Source: Baffinella frigidus
Taxonomy: Eukaryota; Cryptophyceae; Cryptomonadales; Baffinellaceae
Direction of reading: 5' to 3'
DNA: 13,071 nt
Assembly: GCA_026770585.1 (NCBI GenBank)
Contig: MU646871.1
Location: forward strand, 156,982-170,052
In this document: positions 1 through 6,705 of the stretch, piece after piece
Numbering within the stretch: the stretch's first letter is position 1
How the letters are laid out: each line of letters begins with the position of its first letter
The notes under the pieces: model-generated
Told to the model about the DNA's origin: nothing
What the model saw: the letters and a program-made list of their open reading frames with translations, nothing else
Databases searched by the model: none
Made by a program: the position numbers and the translations under genes

Positions 1-50
1 GGGGGGGGGGGGGCGCACTCTGCGCTCATCGAGGGCGGGGGGGGGGAGGG
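1..50. repeat. G-homopolymer-rich window start
   Basis: The window opens with a run of 13 G, followed by another G-rich stretch at 39-50. It probably marks a contig or sequencing boundary. No gene is visible. Confidence 0.9.
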
Positions 51-238
51 GTCCGATGCCTTCGGCGCCGCACAGCACCAGCACATCGTCGAGCGCGTTC
101 TCCCAGTTTGGGCTCTCACGTTGGTTTAGGGTTTAGGACGAAGGGTGCAGCGGGCAATGAGCCGCACGTCGTGGATGTGCGGTGGTGTAATATTAAATTT
201 GTGTATCTGTGACGTTCCCGGCCTGAATCGCACGTGGC
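51..238. other. Non-coding stretch with two telomere-type units
   Basis: No gene seen. Two adjacent TTTAGGG units lie at about 125-138. The rest is mixed-composition DNA without recognisable repeats. Confidence 0.5.
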
Positions 239-390
239 GTGTACTCGCTAGCTCTGCCTCACTCGAGAATTACCGACTGTTCTCAAGTTGACATCCTGGG
301 GGTGCGTTACAAATGCGTCAACTTTGGAGCGGAAGCGAGCCCGGGCCCACCGAACTGGTGAGCACAAATAGACCCAGACAGAGCTAGATT
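239..390 (-). repeat. Dispersed repeat family F, copy 1
   Basis: The reverse complement closely matches 7880-7998. Shared blocks include CTCACCAGTTCGGTGGGCCC-like, CCGCTCCAAAGTTGACG, GTCAACTTGAGAACAGTCGG and a CGAGTGnGGCAGAGCTAG end. The last two blocks also recur at 9301-9355. AGCTCTG-type sequence at both ends (about 249 and 381) suggests terminal inverted repeats. Related ends occur next to the splice sites of the intron at 10409-11076. No coding potential. Confidence 0.75.
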
Positions 391-469
391 ATCGCAGCTT
401 CGCCCTTTTGGCTCACGTCACGTTGGACCTTCGTAAAGTACGAGCCTAGAACCTTAAAGATACAATCCC

Positions 470-532
470 CCGTACATGGGGTTACTCGAAATTCAGGACA
501 CGCAACGCCATACGGTCCCATTTAGGTCCATC
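470..532 (+). mobile_element. MITE family D, left-half fragment
   Basis: GTACATGGGGTTACTCGAAA followed by TTCAGGACACGCA matches the left end of the complete D copy at 6206-6328. The right half is missing: an A element begins at 533, so the D copy was truncated or interrupted there. Confidence 0.7.
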
Positions 533-759
533 GTACAGGGGTACCTCGCTCATAAGAAAGCGCCCCCCTCCTAGGACCACCGAAGGGCCAAAGGTATAGG
601 CCTACTGTCCCTTCAGTGGCCAGTAGGCTCATACGCCTACCGTAGGGCCCTATCACCTGTCTAGTACTAGGACCTCTGCGGGTCGTTTTCGACCCGCTGG
701 CCACTTGAGAGATGGGGTCCTCGCGGGAGGCGGTTTCTTATGAACGAGGTACCCCGGTA
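533..759 (+). mobile_element. MITE family A, copy 1, carrying a nested B element
   Basis: The left TIR (GTACAGGGGTACCTCGCTC, then ATAAGAAAGCGCC) pairs with the right TIR at about 728-759 (GGCGGTTTCTTATGAACGAG, then GTACCCCGGTA). Ends of the form TA-CAGGGG...CCCCNG-TA fit a TA target duplication as in Tc1/mariner-type elements. A family B copy at 609-711 splits it. Removing that copy restores a CCTACTGTAGGGTCCT-like core, which is present unsplit in the A copy at 7468-7575. Confidence 0.8.
609..711 (+). mobile_element. MITE family B, copy 1 (nested)
   Basis: The ends are CCCTTCAGTGGCCAG and its near-complement CTGGCCACTTGAGA. The interior holds the family block CAGTAGGCTCATACGCC, then CTACCGTAGGGCCCTA. 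Near the right end is a private perfect palindrome at 678-697 (GCGGGTCG-TTTT-CGACCCGC) that differs in sequence from the palindromes of other B copies. It sits at a former TA of the host A element. Confidence 0.8.
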
Positions 760-1100
760 GGGCTATGCCTAGGAGCATAGGTCCGCCCGAAGGGCGGAAA
801 CTGCGGTCGCGTGAGAGAGACGTTTGTTACTACCAACACGGGTATGCACCCCCACTGAGGCTGCGTCTGGGTACACTGTAGGGCCTCGCGAGAGGGCAAG
901 TGCACGCTACGTGTGCGCTCTCTGTCACCGTGTGGCCCAGCGGGACGTGGAAGCAACGATGGGTATGGGTACATGTAGGTGACTCGGTGGGGAACTTCGA
1001 TGCCAACAACTGCAGGGATGAGGAGGTGCAGAGCCGCCCCCCCCCTGATAGGACCACCCTAGGCGCCTAGCAACATGTATTGGCCTACGGGGGGCCTGAT
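760..1100. other. Non-coding stretch with repeat fragments
   Basis: No credible gene. It contains a CCGCCC-GAA-GGGCGG hairpin (783-797), a minus-strand copy of dispersed repeat E at about 812-842 (ACTACCAACACGGG on the plus strand), and near 1030-1065 a C-run followed by a family A-like core (GATAGGACCACCCTAGG). Long open frames here are unrelated to one another and read across these repeats. Confidence 0.55.
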
Positions 1101-1191
1101 GTGATCCGAAAGGAAGCATGGCCTTTCTGCAGGATAAGTTCCGGTGTCCGCCTATGTTGGGAGCTCGAAGAACCTAAAGGACCTAAAGGCA
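1101..1191 (+). repeat. Family G, diverged copy
   Basis: GATCCGAAAG ... CTTTCTGCAG ... TATGTTGGGAG ... AACCTAAAGGACCTAAAG aligns in order with 8469-8564 and 9099-9195, with many substitutions. It is an old copy of the G module. Confidence 0.65.
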
Positions 1192-1268
1192 GTAGGGGAG
1201 CGTGTTCTCAAATCCGAGGCACCCATGTGCACACCTACGGGGACATCTCGAATCTAGGTTTTGGCTCT

Positions 1269-1497
1269 CAGGGTTACCACGCTCATCCTCAACTGGCGGA
1301 CGGGCGATTGATCGCCCTGGCTTGCCCTAGGCAGGTCCTAGGGCCTTACCGTAGAGCGTATGAACCTACTCGCCACTTGAGGGATTAAAAACAGCCCTCC
1401 CTAGCACCCTACAGTACATGTAGGCCTATGTCTAGGGCCCTGCGGTGGTCCTAGCTAGGGGGGGGGGGGGTTCTTATTGAGCGAGGTACCCCTGTAC
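1269..1497 (+). mobile_element. MITE family A, copy 2, carrying a nested B element in its left TIR
   Basis: The left TIR remnant CAGGGTTACCACGCTCAT (1269-1286) is interrupted by the B copy at 1287-1383 and resumes as TTAAAAACAGCC, matching CTCATAAGAAACAGCC of the A copy at 5341-5467. Core block at 1405-1457. The right TIR at 1471-1497 reads TTCTTATTGAGCGAGGTACC, then CCTGTAC. A G12 run precedes it. Confidence 0.75.
1287..1383 (-). mobile_element. MITE family B, copy 2 (nested in A)
   Basis: Ends are CCTCAACTGGCG and CGCCACTTGAGGG. The order is reversed relative to copy 1: GGCAGGTCCTAGGGCC, then a GTAGAGCGTATGAACCTACT-like block. The private palindrome is GGGCGAT-TG-ATCGCCC at 1302-1317. Inferred insertion at the TA of CTCATAAGAAA in the host TIR. 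Confidence 0.75.
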
Positions 1498-1508
1498 GGC
1501 GATATGTC

Positions 1509-1620
1509 GTGCAGGGGTACCTCGCTCATAAGAAAACGCCCCCCCCCTAGGACCCTACAGTAGGGCCCTATGGGGGTCCCTAGGGGAAAGCGTTTTCAAA
1601 TGAGCGAGGTACCCCTGTAC
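1509..1620 (+). mobile_element. MITE family A, copy 3, complete 112 bp
   Basis: Best uninterrupted A copy. The left TIR is GTGCAGGGGTACCTCGCTCA, then TAAGAAAACGCC; the right TIR is its near-complement ending GAGCGAGGTACCCCTGTAC. Between them lies the core CCTAGGACCCTACAGTAGGG, then CCCTATGGGGGTCC. It is too short to encode a transposase. It is separated from A copy 2 by only about 11 bp. Confidence 0.85.
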
Positions 1621-1663
1621 GAGCAGTCCAAGGTACCTACCGTAAACTCAACCCCGGTATGGG

Positions 1664-1848
1664 TTCCTCACAGACACCATTTCCCGGCCAGAAGGTTGGG
1701 TTTTGTGAGCCTCGGTCGGACAGGTGACGAGCCTCGGTCGGACAGGTGACGAGCCTCGGTCAGGTTTGCCGGAACCTTTTTGACTTGGGGAAATTTATTC
1801 CTAAGAAGAGTTGAGTGGGGAAGCCGGGATTTGCTCCTCACAGACACC
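1664..1848. repeat. Direct repeats enclosing a 22-bp tandem repeat
   Basis: TCCTCACAGACACCA occurs near 1665 and again near 1834 in the same orientation. Between them a 22-bp unit starting GAGCCTCGGTCGG is repeated 2.5 times (1707-1761) without mismatches in the two full units. No gene seen. Confidence 0.85.
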
Positions 1849-2264
1849 AAAGGTTTGGGGTTTGGGGTTGATGGGTTTGGGTTCTAGGATTGAGAGAGGT
1901 CCCGTCCTCACACTGTGTTTGGGGTTAAACTAATCTGAGACATTGTATCAATGAAGTAACTGATTAGTTCAAACCCTAAACCACACAACCCTAAACCCTA
2001 AGCCCCAAACCCTCAACACTCAACCCTGAATCCTAAACCCGAAACCCTACACCCTAAACCCTAAACCCTAAACCCTAAACCCTAAACCCTAAAACCTAAA
2101 ACTTAATACCTCAACCCTAAACCCTACACCCGAAACCCTACACCCTAAACTCTAAACCCTGGACCCTAAACCCTGCACCCCAACCCCTAACCCTCAACCC
2201 TCAACCCTCAACCCTAATCACATACCCCAACCCTTAGACCCTGCACCATAAACCCTAAACCCTT
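1849..2264. repeat. Interstitial telomere-like array 1 with orientation switch
   Basis: 1852-1890 is degenerate G-strand (GGTTTGGGG). An inverted pair (TTTGGGGTTAAACTAATC at about 1917 and GATTAGTTCAAACCCTAA at about 1963) follows. From 1971 to 2264 the array is C-strand: CCCTAAA units with many variants (CCCTCAA, CCCTACA, CCCGAAA). About five perfect CCCTAAA units lie around 2050-2090. Array type: TTTAGGG, as in plants, many algae and many alveolates. Confidence 0.9.
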
Positions 2265-2410
2265 AAGTTGGTAACGAATTGATTGCTATGCGGGCTTCAG
2301 TGCCAGGCCGACCAATCCTCCTGTAGCAACATGTAGGCACCCGTAGGAGTCAGTCAAGAGCGAGGATACGCTGGGTCCCCAGAGGAGTCAGAGGTATGGA
2401 CCCAGACATA
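2265..2410. other. Non-coding spacer
   Basis: No gene. It has short self-complementary stretches (for example GGGTCCCC) and leads into a D-family fragment. Confidence 0.4.
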
Positions 2411-2459
2411 GCCCTACCGTAGGACCCCAGGATGCTGTGTATTCGTTTTCGCGAGTAAC
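2411..2459 (+). mobile_element. MITE family D, right-half fragment
   Basis: GCCCTACCGTAGGACCCCAG followed by ATTCG...GCGAGTAAC matches the right half of the complete D copy (6273-6321). Left half absent. Confidence 0.65.
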
Positions 2460-2480
2460 AATCTAGGGCATGCAAAACCA

Positions 2481-2543
2481 ACGGCCGTGTTGGTACTGAC
2501 GAGGGCTTCTCTCGCTACCGGGGTACCTTACTCATAATAAACG
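2481..2543 (+). repeat. Repeat E copy plus solo family A TIR
   Basis: 2481-2514 is a diverged E unit (GGCCGTGTTGGTACTGACG, then TTCTCTC). 2516-2543 is a lone A terminal repeat (TACCGGGGTACCTTACTCAT, then AATAAACGC) with no partner nearby. Confidence 0.6.
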
Positions 2544-2569
2544 CTCAATCTGAGAACGGACGCTCTGTG

Positions 2570-2840
2570 TTTCTTAAACCTTGAAGACTGTCCTGGAAAA
2601 CAGGCGCCCCGCGTTTCTTGAAATCTAAGAAAGTCATGGAAAACGCACACATGAAGCCTCGTTTCTTAATCCTAGGCGTCACTCCTCGCTGCCCCCCGCC
2701 TCCTCCTCCGGGGGTGAGCCATCAGTGTTTTCCCACGACTTTCCTGCTTGAAACCCTTTTCGGGATAGGGTTTCAAGCAGGAAAGTCGTGGGGAAAAGGG
2801 AAACGCACGCCCCACCTTTCATGAAATTGAGAAAGTCTTA
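2570..2840. repeat. Imperfect repeats around a perfect 26-bp-arm hairpin
   Basis: Arms at 2732-2757 and 2767-2792 are exact complements (26 bp) with a 9-nt loop. Flanking them is a degenerate direct repeat: GTTTCTT...GAAAACAGGCGCC near 2570-2607, CGTTTCTTGAAATCTAAGAA near 2611, and CTTTCATGAAATTGAGAA near 2817. No gene; a short open frame here simply reads through the hairpin. Confidence 0.8.
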
Positions 2841-2865
2841 CCCCCCTGTTATCAGAATCGATTCC

Positions 2866-2890
2866 GTTACAGGGGTTACTCTCGAGCAAG
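2866..2890 (+). mobile_element. Family D left TIR, solo
   Basis: GTTACAGGGGTTACTCTCGA, then GCAAGG, matches the outer part of the D left terminus (6206-6231). It immediately precedes telomere-like array 2. Confidence 0.5.
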
Positions 2891-2910
2891 GTCGCGCATC
2901 TCTGAGGCAT

Positions 2911-3270
2911 AAACCCTAAACCCTAAACCCTGAACCCCAACCCCTAAACACTGAACCCTCGACCCTTAAAACCAACCACCAAACCCCAAACCTTAAGCTC
3001 TGAACTCTGAACCCTAAACACTGAACCCTGAACCCTAAACAATAAAAACTAAACCCTAAACCCTAAACCCTAAACCCTAAACCCTTAACCCAAAACCCTG
3101 AACCCTTAACCCTAAACCCTAAACCCTAAACCCTAAACCCTAAACCCTAAACCCTAAACCCAAAACCCAAAACCCAAAACCCCAAACCCTAAACCCTAAA
3201 CCCTAAACCCCAAACCCTCAACCCTCAACCCTAAACCTAAAAACTAAACACTTAACCCTAAACCCTAAAC
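2911..3270. repeat. Interstitial telomere-like array 2 (CCCTAAA strand)
   Basis: About 360 bp of CCCTAAA units with variants (CCCTGAA, CCCAAAA, CCCTCAA). The most homogeneous block is 3112-3165. C-strand orientation, as at a left chromosome end. Confidence 0.95.
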
Positions 3271-3620
3271 TCTTACATGTATTTAATCTCATTTCTTCCC
3301 ATTTACGATTTTAAAACCGTTTTCTTTAAAAGAAGATCGCAAATCGTGTGTAGTAATTTTCACAGAAACGTCATTTTGCGCCTCTCTGAAACGACCCCTC
3401 CCGATATCGGACCGAAAATGTGCGAGAACATCAAGCAAAACTTTCACAGTTTTTTCACGAATTCTCGAAAATAGTTCGAGCCGTACGACTTACTCGGATT
3501 TTGGTTCAAAAATTTAGCCTTGAAATCGCCATAACTGCCTTGAGGAAAATTTCGAAATTAATCTTAATCCGGGCCGGTGTAGCAGCAGCTACATATCTGC
3601 AGCAGCAGCTACATAAATAT
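3271..3620. other. AT-rich non-coding region
   Basis: Composition shifts to AT-rich directly after the array. GTGTAGTAATTTTCACAG (about 3348-3365) is the complement of a block in family C elements (GTGAAAATTACTACACA), so part may be a decayed C copy. Near the end, two partly overlapping GTAGCAGCAGCTACAT-type units occur (3581-3617). Short open frames have no recognisable domain. Confidence 0.5.
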
Positions 3621-3719
3621 CCCTTAAGTGGCCATGCCGTCAAATTTGACGGCCAAGAGGTCCTAGGCAGGTCCTAGGGCCCTACAGTAGGGCATATGAG
3701 CCTACTGGTCACTTGAGGG
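3621..3719 (-). mobile_element. MITE family B, copy 3, about 99 bp
   Basis: CCCTTAAGTGGCCA and TGGTCACTTGAGGG are the ends, flanked by TA-T...GG-TA, consistent with a TA duplication. The private palindrome is GCCGTCAAATTTGACGGC at 3636-3653. The core GGTCCTAGGGCCCTACAGTA, then GGGCATATGAGCC, is in the reverse order to copies 1 and 4. Confidence 0.85.
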
Positions 3720-3789
3720 GTATCCGAAAAAAAAACTCTTTTAAAAAGTCGGAGCGCCATGGAGGCAGCGGTTCTGGAAAGCGCGGGCC

Positions 3790-3936
3790 CTGGGCTTCCA
3801 GGTCCTTTGGGTCCTTGAGGTTTAAAATGCTCCCAACATATGCCAACGACACGCCCTTCCGTAGAAAGGACTGCAGAGAAAGCATTTTTGCTTTCGGATC
3901 GCGTTTAGCTCTCCAGTGCAGAGGCTCGTGTAAAGG
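3790..3936 (-). repeat. Family G module, minus orientation
   Basis: CCCAACATATGCCAACGACA, then CGCCCTTCCGTAGAAAGGA and AGCATTTTTGCTTTCGGATC, is nearly identical to the left arm of the foldback at 8926-9188 and to the complement of 8460-8565. Open frames on both strands across 3709-4091 read through this repeat and have no recognised domain. Confidence 0.85.
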
Positions 3937-4054
3937 GGATACAGGGCGGTTCTCTTGGGGTGTTTTGAAAAAATCGCGCAGGTCGAGCCTAACGTGCCGG
4001 AGGGAGCGCTGCCGGTGGTAGCGCTTGGGGGCGCGCCAACGACATTCCTGCCGA

Positions 4055-4217
4055 AACCACACAGCGGGCTACGAAGGGATTTTCGGCCCATTTCGGGCCG
4101 AGTTTCCGTTACCGTATCCGTAGGAACCCCCCTATGCCCCTACGGGTTGCCTACCGTAGGGTCCTAGGTCGTATCGCTTGGGGGTTATTCGACATCCCTT
4201 CGAAGTCCGCTGTGTGG
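4055..4217. mobile_element. Foldback element, about 163 bp
   Basis: Imperfect terminal inverted repeats: CCACACAGCGGGCTACGAAG (4056 on) versus CTTCGAAGTCCGCTGTGTGG (ends about 4216), extended inward by GGAT/ATCC. The interior has GGCCCATTTCGGGCC and the core GCCTACCGTAGGGTCCTAGG shared with families A, B and D. It abuts the coding relic at 4219 and may have truncated it. Confidence 0.7.
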
Positions 4218-4218
4218 G

Positions 4219-4451
4219 GGCATGGGCAGGGCATGAGAGCCTCAAGATCCACGAGCACACGCAGTACCTAGATGTCATGACAGCGCAGAGGTCTTGCAAC
4301 ATCTGCCGGGAGATGACTAAGTTCTTCTGCGCGTCGTGCACGGACCAGAGCATCACCACGGGGGGGGGGGGTTCTGTGCGGAGTCGGATCGGGACGCCAG
4401 TGCATCCCGATCCACATCCAGAGGAGGATGTTCAAAGATCACATGATGTAA
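4219..4451 (+). pseudogene. Coding relic with cysteine zinc-knuckle pattern, frameshifted at G12
   Basis: Codons here are strongly biased to G or C in third position, unlike the surroundings. The translation up to 4360 contains C-x2-C-x7-C-x2-C (residues CNICREMTKFFCASC) preceded by a His-rich stretch (KIHEHTQYLD). At the G12 run (4360-4371) the frame must shift by one base; the other frame then continues LCGVGSGRQC...H and stops at TAA 4449-4451. A C/C...C/C...LC...C...H ending resembles the C-terminal zinc fingers of piggyBac-type transposases; this is inference. No start is visible: the 5' part is cut at the foldback element. It could be a pseudogene, or an intact gene end with a homopolymer miscall. 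Confidence 0.5.
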
Positions 4452-4968
4452 TACATGTTCACCAAACATCTCCTGCGTGTCAAACATTTTATGAGTGTGG
4501 TCTGAGTCTGTGCCATAGCGCCTAGTCTGAACACTGATGCGTTTGTGAGGGCCGGGTCCGGGATGGGCCCGCCTCAGGGGAAAAGGGCTCCAAGGGTGAG
4601 TCCTATCGGGGGAAATCCTTATAAGTATTGTAATCCTCGCTCGGGATTAAAGGCATCACAGAATGGAACCTCGGCCATGGCTTCACACCTAGGGCAAGGC
4701 CACGAAAGAAGAAATGCACTGTAGCAGCGGCTACTATTGGTGTACAAAGCTTCGTAGCAGCTGCTACGAATAAAATGTTCCACGCCACTTATTGACACTT
4801 ATTGACTTTATTCGAAAGTGAAATACACGGCGCAGAAATAAGGCGAGCTTAGACTTTGTTCAGGGTTATCACACGTCGAAGTCTAAGTCAAGTGACTGCC
4901 ACTACCCATATGGGGATCCACCAAAGAACAGGGTCACAATAAGCGTCCACCGTTTCCTGGCCTTATCC
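4452..4968. other. Non-coding region with GTAGCAGC palindromes
   Basis: No gene recognised. Two perfect palindrome-like sites, GTAGCAGCGGCTAC (4723-4736) and GTAGCAGCTGCTAC (4755-4768), match the motifs at 3581-3617. A 10-bp unit CACTTATTGA is tandemly duplicated at about 4786-4805. A loose inverted pair CTTAGACTTT/AAGTCTAAG spans about 4849-4890. Confidence 0.5.
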
Positions 4969-5088
4969 ATGCCAGATCTCGTTGTTGACTTAAGTATTCA
5001 GCGAAATTCCCTTTGGTGCTTTGGTGCTTTGTCTTACACTCACATCGAAGGCCACACCCGCCTTACTCTTGAGGAGACGGACCCAATC

Positions 5089-5244
5089 TATGAGCTCGTA
5101 GAGAGATTGATAATTTATTGCCAAACAACCAGCGTCAGCGCCGCACATGCTACGCATTGTGCCACTTGCTGTACCCCGTGTCGGCCGCTCATACGAGCAT
5201 TTGCCGGATGGATTGTAACTCCACCTCCTACATATGAGCTCGTA
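5089..5244 (+). mobile_element. Retroposon-like family H, copy 1, with 12-bp direct repeats
   Basis: The insert 5101-5232 starts GAGAGATTGATAATTTATTG and ends CCACCTCCTAC(A). A second copy at 8293-8409 lacks a 14-bp internal piece. TATGAGCTCGTA occurs exactly at both borders (5089-5100 and 5233-5244), as expected of a target-site duplication. There are no terminal inverted repeats and no poly-A tail, so the class is uncertain: SINE-like or other RNA-derived. An open frame (4969-5424) runs through it but also reads into a MITE and is not credible as a gene. Confidence 0.75.
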
Positions 5245-5328
5245 CATACGGAGGAGCTCCTCGACCGAGCCCCCTTTTCACGCAGCCCTTTGCCCCTTTT
5301 CATCGACGACCATGTAGGCAGCACTTGT

Positions 5329-5467
5329 GAGCGAGGTACCCAGGGTACCTCGCTCATAAGAAACAGCCACCTCCTACGACCCTACACACTGTACAGTAGG
5401 CCTATGCCTATGGCCCTGTGGTGATCCTATGGGGGTGGGCGTTTCTTATGAGCGAGGTACCCCTGTA
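5329..5467 (+). mobile_element. MITE family A, copy 4, with head-to-head TIR remnant
   Basis: 5343-5467 carries the left TIR (GGGTACCTCGCTCATAAGAA), core GTACAGTAGGCCTATGCC and right TIR TTTCTTATGAGCGAGGTACC, then CCTGTA. Immediately before it, 5329-5341 is the complementary TIR end, giving the palindrome GAGCGAGGTACCC-A-GGGTACCTCGCTC. This suggests two A copies joined at a truncated end. Confidence 0.8.
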
Positions 5468-5495
5468 TGCTTTGTGTTTCAAGGTACCCATGTAT

Positions 5496-5594
5496 CCCTT
5501 AAGTGCCCAGTAGGCTCATACGCCCTACCGTAGGGCCCTAGGACCTACCTAGGACCTCTTGGCCTGCAAATTTGCAGGCCTGGGCACTAACGGG
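5496..5594 (+). mobile_element. MITE family B, copy 4, 99 bp
   Basis: Ends CCCTTAAGTGCCCAG and CTGGGCACTAACGGG, flanked as TA-T...A-TA, a clear TA duplication. The private palindrome GGCCTGCAAATTTGCAGGCC (5561-5580) is perfect over 20 bp. Core as in copy 1. Confidence 0.85.
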
Positions 5595-5597
5595 ATA

Positions 5598-5800
5598 TGG
5601 CAGTCGTGTTGGCATCAGAACATGCCTGTCTCTCTGCGCCTCCTCCTAGGACCCTACGGTAGCCCGAGGGATAGGGCTACCGTAGGGTCCTAGGAGGAGG
5701 CGCTTTCTTATGAGCGAGGTACCCCTGTACATGGCAGCCGTGTTGGTATCACCACACGTCTCTCTCCGTGTTGGCATCAGCACATGCCTGTCTCTCTGCA
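5598..5800 (+). repeat. Repeat E cluster (3 units) interrupted by a family A fragment
   Basis: E units of about 33-40 bp at 5600-5636, 5731-5764 and 5767-5800 share GTGTTGGYATCA, then ...CATGCCTGTCTCTCTG or ...CACGTCTCTC. An A-type fragment (5637-5729) sits between the first and second. It has perfect 29-bp complementary arms (5637-5665 and 5674-5702, 8-nt loop) and an A right TIR ending CCCCTGTAC. Confidence 0.8.
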
Positions 5801-5840
5801 CACTGTGACGACATAGTCGATCCTCACACACACAAACACA

Positions 5841-5886
5841 CTTCTTCGTCTTCTTCTTCTTCTTCTTCTTCTTCTCCTTCTTCTTT
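5841..5886 (+). repeat. (CTT)n microsatellite
   Basis: Near-perfect CTT/TTC trinucleotide run with two interruptions (CGT and CCT). Confidence 0.95.
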
Positions 5887-6042
5887 ATTACCCTCGATAC
5901 AGGTCCTAGATAGGCCCCTGAGCCTTGAGGTGAGTGACACAGTACATGTAGTCGATCCTCTCAGCTTAAGTCAATAGTTGACTTAGCACGCTCAGCCATT
6001 GACCCACCGGTGCTCTCGGCAGTGGCTGCGACCTGCTTCAGA

Positions 6043-6185
6043 GTTTAGGGTTTAGGGTTTGGGGTTTGGGGTTTAGGGTTTAGGGTTTAGGGTTTAGGGT
6101 TAGGGTTTAGGGTTTAGGGTTCAGGGTTCAGGGTTCAGGGTTCAGGGTTCAGGGTTTAGGGTTTGGGGTTGGGGGTTGGGGGTTA
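6043..6185. repeat. Interstitial telomere-like array 3 (TTTAGGG strand)
   Basis: About 140 bp of TTTAGGG with blocks of TTCAGGG and TTTGGGG variants. The orientation is opposite to arrays 1 and 2, as at a right chromosome end. Confidence 0.95.
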
Positions 6186-6205
6186 AGGATTCAGGATTTG
6201 AAGAC

Positions 6206-6328
6206 GTACAGGGGTCACTCGAAATCAAGGACACGCAGTGTCCCTAGGGTGGTCCTACGCCCCTAGGACTAGCCCTACCGTAGGACCCCAAGGCGGTGCG
6301 TATCTTTAATTTCGAGTAACCCCTGTAC
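6206..6328 (+). mobile_element. MITE family D, complete copy
   Basis: The left TIR GTACAGGGGTCACTCGAAAT, then CAAGGACACGCA, pairs with the right end TGCGTATCTTTAATTTCGAG, then TAACCCCTGTAC. Ends TA-CAGGGG...CCCCTG-TA match family A at the tip, but the subterminal sequence differs. The interior has GGTCCTACGCCCCTAGGACT, then AGCCCTACCGTAGGACCCC, the core shared across families. Confidence 0.8.
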
Positions 6329-6375
6329 TAGCAGCCGCACAGGAGGGGGGGGGGGGCACGGACAGATGCCGTCTA

Positions 6376-6411
6376 GCGTTGGTGGTTTGGTGGTTTGGTG
6401 GTTTGGGGGTG
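6376..6411 (+). repeat. Short GGTTTGGT tandem repeat
   Basis: TGGTGGTTTGGTGGTTTGG: about four units of GGTTTGGT. G-rich and T-rich only; low-complexity. Confidence 0.85.
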
Positions 6412-6440
6412 ATGTGGTGCTTTGGCTAGGAAGCCGCGCA

Positions 6441-6591
6441 CCACCAACCCTCACGGCTGGGGCAAATCGACGATTTTCGATTTCCCGATTTCAAAGGGGA
6501 ATTGGAGCCGTTGAAGTCGGATTCCGACTTCAACCCCCTTGAAATCCCGCATCGAAAATCGTCGATTTGCCCAAGCCGTGAGGGTTGGTGG
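6441..6591. mobile_element. Long foldback, 151 bp
   Basis: CCACCAACCCTCACGGCT...CGACGATTTTCGAT at the left is complementary to ATCGAAAATCGTCG...AGCCGTGAGGGTTGGTGG at the right, with few mismatches over about 58 bp. The centre holds an extra perfect 12-bp inverted pair (GTTGAAGTCGGA-T-TCCGACTTCAAC). It would form an almost continuous hairpin. No TSD could be assigned. Confidence 0.9.
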
Positions 6592-6605
6592 CAGGAGGGA
6601 CATAC

Positions 6606-6644
6606 ATGGCGGCCGTGTTGGTAGTAATAAAGGTCTCTCTATAG
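6606..6644 (+). repeat. Repeat E unit
   Basis: ATGGCGGCCGTGTTGGTAGT, then AATAAAGGTCTCTCT, matches the unit at 5731-5764. Confidence 0.75.
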
Positions 6645-6705
6645 GGGGGGAGGGGAGGGGGGCACGGACAGATTCCGTCGAGCCAGGCGTCGATAGGACG
6701 GTAGT

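Noticed and set aside
1971-3270. A true chromosome end
   Set aside because: Arrays are degenerate, interstitial, and bordered on both sides by hundreds to thousands of bases of other sequence.
3709-4091. Overlapping open frames on both strands
   Set aside because: They cover a family G repeat copy present several times in the window; no recognisable protein.
4969-5424. 151-codon plus-strand open frame
   Set aside because: It runs through the H insertion (and both copies of its target duplication) and into a family A TIR; no domain and no codon bias of its own.
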